A stretch of 64,000 nucleotides of DNA, taken from the NCBI RefSeq assembly GCF_016786215.1, contig NZ_JADOBG010000012.1:1-64000 (forward strand), given 5' to 3'. The first letter of the stretch is position 1, and every line of letters starts with the position of its first letter. Under the pieces are notes generated by a model, which did no database searches, was not told the DNA's origin, and saw only the letters and a list, made by a program, of their open reading frames with translations. The DNA is from Legionella bononiensis (lineage in GTDB: Bacteria; Pseudomonadota; Gammaproteobacteria; Legionellales; Legionellaceae). The translations under genes were made by a program, and so were the position numbers. This document shows positions 59,671-64,000 of the stretch, piece by piece.

Positions 59671-60408
59671 ATGATAATTACAGGATTTACCCCATTAAAT
59701 ACGCAAAATTGCATTTTAAATGAGTCACGTATCGACCTCTGGCAGTTCTCTTTAGAGCATGAACTCCATATCGCCGATCAATTATTAAATGCGGATGAGC
59801 GAGCTAGAGCCGACCGTTTTTACTTTAGTCGACACAAAAGACGTTTTTCCACCGCCCGAGCTACTTTAAGAATCATTCTTTCCCGTTATCTCAATACAGC
59901 TCCAGAGCGGCTCGAATTTGATTATGGACCACATGGCAAACCAACCGTTATTAACTCCCAAAAACTTCAGTTCAATATCAGTCATACGGGGGATCTAGCC
60001 CTGCTCGCCGTAGGTAAAGGGTATCCTATGGGAGTAGATATTGAAAAATATTCAGCACGTCCTTATGAAGGAATTGCTAAAAATTTATTTTCTGATCAGG
60101 AATATATGGAATTTAAAAAAGCTCCATCACCAATGAAACCCGCATTATTTTTTCATGTCTGGGCACAAAAAGAAGCGTTTATAAAAGCCAGCGGCCTTGG
60201 ACTTTCTTACCCAACCAAAGAATTTCATGTGCCGACAACCATGCCAACAAAACAACTGGTGGACGATCCGCTGCATAACATGACCTGGCATTTGCGTACA
60301 TTTATGCCTGAAGTAGCCTGCAGTGGCGCTCTATGCCATCATCCGACCATCAGGGAAATCCGACATGGTTTGATCCAGCTTCATCAAAACGTCAGTTTAA
60401 AATTTTAA
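59671..60408 (+). CDS. Sfp-type 4'-phosphopantetheinyl transferase
   Basis: Transfers phosphopantetheine from CoA to a Ser on carrier proteins. 245 residues with the Sfp signature: YGPHGKPTV, FNISHTGDLALLAVG, MGVDIEKYSARPYEGIAK (metal-binding Asp and Glu) and FHVWAQKEAFIKASGLGLSY. The Sfp type usually serves PKS/NRPS or broad-range acyl carriers. birA follows after 4 nt, so two cofactor-attaching enzymes form an operon, near accA, whose complex depends on biotin. Confidence 0.92.
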   Translation: MIITGFTPLNTQNCILNESRIDLWQFSLEHELHIADQLLNADERARADRFYFSRHKRRFSTARATLRIILSRYLNTAPERLEFDYGPHGKPTVINSQKLQFNISHTGDLALLAVGKGYPMGVDIEKYSARPYEGIAKNLFSDQEYMEFKKAPSPMKPALFFHVWAQKEAFIKASGLGLSYPTKEFHVPTTMPTKQLVDDPLHNMTWHLRTFMPEVACSGALCHHPTIREIRHGLIQLHQNVSLKF

Positions 60409-60412
60409 CGAT

Positions 60413-61414
60413 ATGATCCAGTTTAATCAATCACAGCGCACCTTGATCCAGTTGCTAGGTGATGGCTTCTGTCATAGTGGCAATGAATTAGGTAATGCTC
60501 TGGGCATTACTCGCTCGGCTATCTGGAAACACATCAATCAGCTTATCGATTTGGGAATCCCAATTAGCCGGATATCACAACAAGGGTATCAACTAGCAAC
60601 TCCACTCAAACTATTAGACGAGGCGGAAATTTCCGCTCAACTTAAAAACAAAAAATTTACACCCCCATTCAAATTGCATTTGTTTACCTCAATTGATTCC
60701 ACTAATCGCTTTTTGAAAGAAATTCCAACTGGTTCAATTCTGGATATTTGCTGTGCTGAACTACAAACACAGGGGAGAGGTCGGTTTGGTAGAGCATGGC
60801 ACTCACCATTTGGAGAGAATATTTATTGTTCCAGCCGTTGGAACTTGAGTTGTGATCTCAGCCGTCTTTCCGGATTGAGTCTGGTAACCAGTTTAGCAGT
60901 ACTCAACTCGTTAAAAGAATTTATTCCAACTGAAGAAATTAAAATCAAGTGGCCCAATGATATACTCTGGGGCAATAAAAAATTATGCGGGATTTTAATT
61001 GAAATTATTGCTGAATCGAATGGAAATGCCCAGGTCATTATTGGTATTGGACTGAATGTGAATACCGATACCCTAAAGCACCCTCTTCCGGATAAACCCT
61101 GGGGTTCTTTATATGAACTATCCAATCAGCAATTTGACCGCAATGCCATTATTGCCAGCCTGTTATTTCATCTTCAGAATAATATAAATAAGTTTTTAGA
61201 CTGTGATCTCAACAGTTTTATGGATGAATGGAATCAATACGATTATCTCGTGGGGAAGCACATTACGGTAACTCAATCCCTGGCCTCTTTCTCGGGCATT
61301 GCTTGTGGGATAGATCAAACCGGGCAATTAATCTTAAAAGATGATCAAGGGATCCTGCATCTCCTCTCATCCGGGGATACATCATTACAGGGTTACATCT
61401 CAAACAATCCGTGA
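60413..61414 (+). CDS. birA: Biotin-protein ligase / biotin operon repressor
   Basis: 333 residues with three domains. The N-terminal winged helix (LLGDGFCHSGNELGNALGIT, RSAIWKHINQL) binds DNA. The central ligase domain has the biotinyl-AMP loop QGRGRFGRAWHSPFGENIY, WPNDILWGNKKLCGILIEI and GIGLNVN. A small SH3-like C-terminal domain follows. It attaches biotin to AccB and can repress biotin genes. It follows the Sfp-type gene by 4 nt. Confidence 0.95.
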   Translation: MIQFNQSQRTLIQLLGDGFCHSGNELGNALGITRSAIWKHINQLIDLGIPISRISQQGYQLATPLKLLDEAEISAQLKNKKFTPPFKLHLFTSIDSTNRFLKEIPTGSILDICCAELQTQGRGRFGRAWHSPFGENIYCSSRWNLSCDLSRLSGLSLVTSLAVLNSLKEFIPTEEIKIKWPNDILWGNKKLCGILIEIIAESNGNAQVIIGIGLNVNTDTLKHPLPDKPWGSLYELSNQQFDRNAIIASLLFHLQNNINKFLDCDLNSFMDEWNQYDYLVGKHITVTQSLASFSGIACGIDQTGQLILKDDQGILHLLSSGDTSLQGYISNNP

Positions 61415-61418
61415 TTTT

Positions 61419-61513
61419 CGTCATTCTGAACGCAGTAAAAGCTCTTCTAATGCAGGCACAGCAACAGATTCAAAAGCCTAAGGCTAGCTTCAAGCATTGC
61501 ATTCGGGATGACG
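61419..61513 (+). repeat. Degenerate copy of the palindromic element
   Basis: 95 bp starting CGTCATTCTGAACGCAG and ending GCATTCGGGATGACG, in the same orientation as the 1-372 units but with a diverged interior (12 bp longer). It lies right after birA and may shape its transcript end. Confidence 0.65.
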
Positions 61514-61696
61514 TTTCGCATGGTTATTAAGAAGTTACTTTACATGGAGGGAACGTAAATGCTGATGATTAATTGAATCAATTAAACAGGATATTATGCT
61601 GGTAATTAAACTAAAAAAGGGACTTAGAAGAATACTGAAGGTTCGTCCCGAGCCATTTTAACTGCTCGGAACTGGATGAACTGCGAGGAAATCGAT

Positions 61697-61891
61697 TTAT
61701 ACTGCTTGTTCAGAATCATCAGATTCTTTTTCTTGTTGTATACGTAAATAAATTTCTTCACGATGAACTGAAACATCTTTTGGTGCATTAATACCTAAAC
61801 GAACCTGGTTACCTTTTACACCTAACACAGTAATATTTACATCATCACCGATGATTAATGTTTCACCTATACGCCGAGTCAAAATTAACAT
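61697..61891 (-). CDS. csrA: Global post-transcriptional regulator CsrA
   Basis: 64-residue RNA-binding dimer that controls the switch from replicative to transmissive phase in Legionella by binding GGA sites in mRNA leaders. [40 protein letters not shown] and REEIYLRIQ are the canonical RNA-binding strands and helix. An AGGGAG site precedes the ATG. The leader has a hairpin with GGA in its loop (61932-61952), suggesting autoregulation. A weak hairpin (61648-61669) lies downstream. Confidence 0.97.
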   Translation of the reverse strand: MLILTRRIGETLIIGDDVNITVLGVKGNQVRLGINAPKDVSVHREEIYLRIQQEKESDDSEQAV

Positions 61892-62469
61892 GACTAAATC
61901 TCCCTAATGAGGCAGCCACCTACTTCTCCATAGAACGCTTCCATGGTGTTCTTGGCAGCCACATGCTGACTAAAAATTAAACAACTTTTCTTACTCGGAT
62001 CATATTCTACACTCTGATTATTAACGGAGTATTAAGTGTTCGAAAAAAAACTCGACATTTGTAGATCAATTCAGCACAAACTTATAAAGTTTAAAATATA
62101 AAAATTCTCCTATTATAATCTTATAAATCAAAGAATAATAAAAAAATTTTAGTTGATTTTACTTTAATTATGATGAATTTCCAGAAGGTTTTAATAAAAA
62201 AAATAAATTAGAGCTCGCTTTGGGGTGCAAAAGGAAACTTGTCGTTATTTGGTCCCCTGACATTTAACTGTAATAGAATATATTACCCTTCTTTAATGGA
62301 TTTAAAGTTCAGCCTCATATAAAATAGCTCCAAAATTCCTCATACAAAATTAGTTTAACACAACAAATCTTTTGGTTTACCTAATACTAAATGCTTAACG
62401 TTTTTAGTACATTGAATTAAGGATTCAAAATTATCATACTTACAAATAGCACTAATTGGACTCAAAGCG
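61892..62469. other. csrA leader and upstream non-coding region
   Basis: 578 bp between csrA and a divergent glycosyltransferase gene. On the minus strand, the csrA leader contains a hairpin, AGAAC / GTTCT (61932-61952), whose loop carries GGA, another ATGGAG at about 61927-61932, and a GTGGCTGCC sequence that occurs twice (about 61912 and 61955). The rest is very AT-rich with no supported RNA gene. Confidence 0.5.
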
Positions 62470-63444
62470 ATGCATTTACAAGGCACTGAGATCACCATTG
62501 GTGTAATTATTATTAATTACAACTCGTCAGTTTATCTTCGTAAGACCATTAAGGCATTAGAAAAACAGACCTATAAACCCTATCAAGTAATTATTTTTGA
62601 CAACGCCAGTATTGAGCAACTTCCTGATGATATTGAACATTCAACATTGCCCTTAAAGATAATTAAATCACCTAATAATTTAGGTTTCGCAACGGGAAAT
62701 AATAAAGCAATAGAATCGCTTAATAGCAAAGTCAACTGGATTGCCTTAGTCAATCCTGATGCCTATCCTCATGAAGATTGGCTATTAGAAATGGTTAGAG
62801 CCATCGAACAAAACCCTCAATACAGTTTTTGGGGCTCTCAATTAATATGCGAACAAGAACCTCATCTATTGGATGGAACTGGGGACATATATCATATTAG
62901 TGGTAAAGCTTGGCGAATGAATCATAGAAAACCATTAAGTAATGCACCTAAAGAAATTAAAGAACTCTTTTCACCTTGTGCTGCCGCAGCATTATATAGA
63001 CGAGATGCATTCAATGCTGTTCAAGGTTTTGATGATCACTATTTCTGTTATTATGAAGACATAGATTTAGCCTTCCGACTATGGTTATCAGGCTACAAAG
63101 GTTGCTATGCCCCTAAAGCAATAGTTGAACATACTGGATCAGCCACCACAAAAAGACATAGTGATTTCTATACTTATCATGGCCACAGGAATTTAGTATG
63201 GACGTATTTTAAAAATATGCCATTCATATTAATTCTCATAACCCTGCCTCTACATATAATGTTAAATATATTGACTCTTTTTCTCTTTATGAAAAGAGGC
63301 CAAACCGCAACTATTTTAAAATCTAAACTAGATGCCTTAAAAGATCTGCCAAGAATTTGGAAACAAAGAAAATCAATACAAAAAAACAGAATAATTAGCT
63401 CTATTGAATTATTAAAAATATTAAAAAAAGGTCTGCCATGGTAG
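62470..63444 (+). CDS. Family 2 glycosyltransferase, rhamnosyltransferase-like
   Basis: 324 residues. GT-A domain starts ITIGVIIINYNSSVYLRKTI, with VIIFDNAS, NNLGFATGNNKAI and VNPDAYPHEDW (the DxD-like metal motif), and EDIDLAFRLWLSGYKG with the catalytic acidic residues. A hydrophobic segment near residues 255-280 (FILILITLPLHIMLNILTLF) may anchor it in the membrane. The next gene overlaps it by 7 bp. It probably adds a sugar in LPS, O-chain or exopolysaccharide synthesis. Confidence 0.85.
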   Translation: MHLQGTEITIGVIIINYNSSVYLRKTIKALEKQTYKPYQVIIFDNASIEQLPDDIEHSTLPLKIIKSPNNLGFATGNNKAIESLNSKVNWIALVNPDAYPHEDWLLEMVRAIEQNPQYSFWGSQLICEQEPHLLDGTGDIYHISGKAWRMNHRKPLSNAPKEIKELFSPCAAAALYRRDAFNAVQGFDDHYFCYYEDIDLAFRLWLSGYKGCYAPKAIVEHTGSATTKRHSDFYTYHGHRNLVWTYFKNMPFILILITLPLHIMLNILTLFLFMKRGQTATILKSKLDALKDLPRIWKQRKSIQKNRIISSIELLKILKKGLPW

Positions 63445-64000
63445 AAAGATTGGTTACAGTTGTAATAGTAAACTATAATGCAGGTGAAATGCTTGTTCGT
63501 TGCATAGAACAGATTTTAGCTGGAACAATCCTACCTCAAATAATCATATCAGATAATGCATCTACTGATTGTAGTTTGGATATGGTAGAACAACGTTTTT
63601 CGAAATGTACCAATTTACTTATCCATAAAAATAAAAAAAATTCTGGATTTTCAGCTGCGAATAACGCTGTATTTGCAGATATTAAAACTCCATTTATTCT
63701 TTATCTGAATCCAGATTGTTTTATAGAGAAAGATACGATTCAGCATTTACTTGATACAATGAATGAATATCCTAATGCTGGAATAGTGGGGTGTTTAGTC
63801 ACCAATATGAATGGCACAGAACAAGTAGGATGCAGAGGTCTTACTCCAACTCCAGCCCGTGTTTTAAATCAAATGTTAAGGCTTTACAAAGTATTTCCGA
63901 ATAATCCCAAATATAAGGGGTACTTATTATCAAATGAGGAAATACCTAAACACCCTATTCAGGTGGAACTGATTTCAGGCTCATGTATGTTTGTTAGAAA
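63438..64000 (+). CDS. Family 2 glycosyltransferase, partial at window end
   Basis: The ATG lies in the last codons of the preceding gene (ATGGTAG overlap), and the frame is open to the window end: 187 complete codons. It is a GT-A enzyme: LVTVVIVNYNAGEMLVRCIE, IISDNASTDCSLDMVE, NSGFSAANNAV, and YLNPDCFIEKD with the metal motif, then an ISGSCMFVR region. It resembles the upstream gene and is the second gene of a surface-polysaccharide cluster that continues past 64000. Confidence 0.88.
   Translation, partial: MVERLVTVVIVNYNAGEMLVRCIEQILAGTILPQIIISDNASTDCSLDMVEQRFSKCTNLLIHKNKKNSGFSAANNAVFADIKTPFILYLNPDCFIEKDTIQHLLDTMNEYPNAGIVGCLVTNMNGTEQVGCRGLTPTPARVLNQMLRLYKVFPNNPKYKGYLLSNEEIPKHPIQVELISGSCMFVR

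Overview
The window is a low-GC chromosomal segment of a Legionella species (Gammaproteobacteria, Legionellales). The strongest evidence is a 233-residue Mip protein (macrophage infectivity potentiator) at 48377-49078. It is nearly the L. pneumophila protein as I remember it but carries substitutions, so a non-pneumophila species or a divergent strain is likely. A canonical short CsrA, an adjacent clpS-clpA pair and eukaryotic-like or effector-like proteins fit the genus.

Layout. 1-372 is a tandem array of an 83-bp palindromic element whose dispersed relatives recur at 20948, 35257 and 61419. 484-5210 holds a small Cys-rich secreted protein, a thiamine salvage operon (thiE-thiM-thiD) and a convergent two-gene surface-glycan operon (glycosyltransferase, O-antigen ligase-like). 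5555-11042 has clpS-clpA, icd and a divergent agmatinase with a Fur-box-like sequence in its promoter. 11534-15095 is a two-gene secreted glucan-degradation operon (GH144-like plus GH3). 15177-22919 has a small probable lipoprotein, rluE, a candidate effector, mreBCD, a ComEA-like protein and an M20 dipeptidase. The peptidase is the last gene of an overlapping operon (antiporter, nadC, a Firmicutes-type MurG, peptidase; 26260 down to 21507). 26615-36735 has ppsA, a choloylglycine-hydrolase-family enzyme, a SulP transporter, and purB-nadB-nadA.

The main accessory feature is an 8.5-kb integrated element at 38005-46538, inserted at the 3' end of tRNA-Leu(CAA) and bounded by a perfect 70-bp direct repeat. 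It encodes a P4-type integrase, an unknown 380-residue protein, an AlpA-type regulator, a zinc-ribbon/Toprim primase, a DUF3987 helicase-like protein, an unknown protein, a small-terminase-like protein and a DUF2971 cargo protein. It has no capsid, tail or large-terminase genes. This is the layout of a phage satellite (P4/PICI-like). Paired 9-bp repeats near both ends look like integrase arm sites, and a strong pair of mutually exclusive RNA stems precedes the AlpA gene.

Right of the element are a REP doublet (REPIN-like), ampG, mip, sdaA, an MFS exporter, a 1.4-kb repeat tract with a 19-bp minisatellite, and a eukaryotic-type protein kinase with an NLS-like basic cluster (candidate Dot/Icm effector). 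Then come a PAS-LuxR regulator, an exported class II cyclic-nucleotide phosphodiesterase, tilS-accA, an Sfp-type phosphopantetheinyl transferase, birA, csrA, and the start of a glycosyltransferase cluster that runs off the window. Function calls rest on reading the protein sequences; no database search was run.
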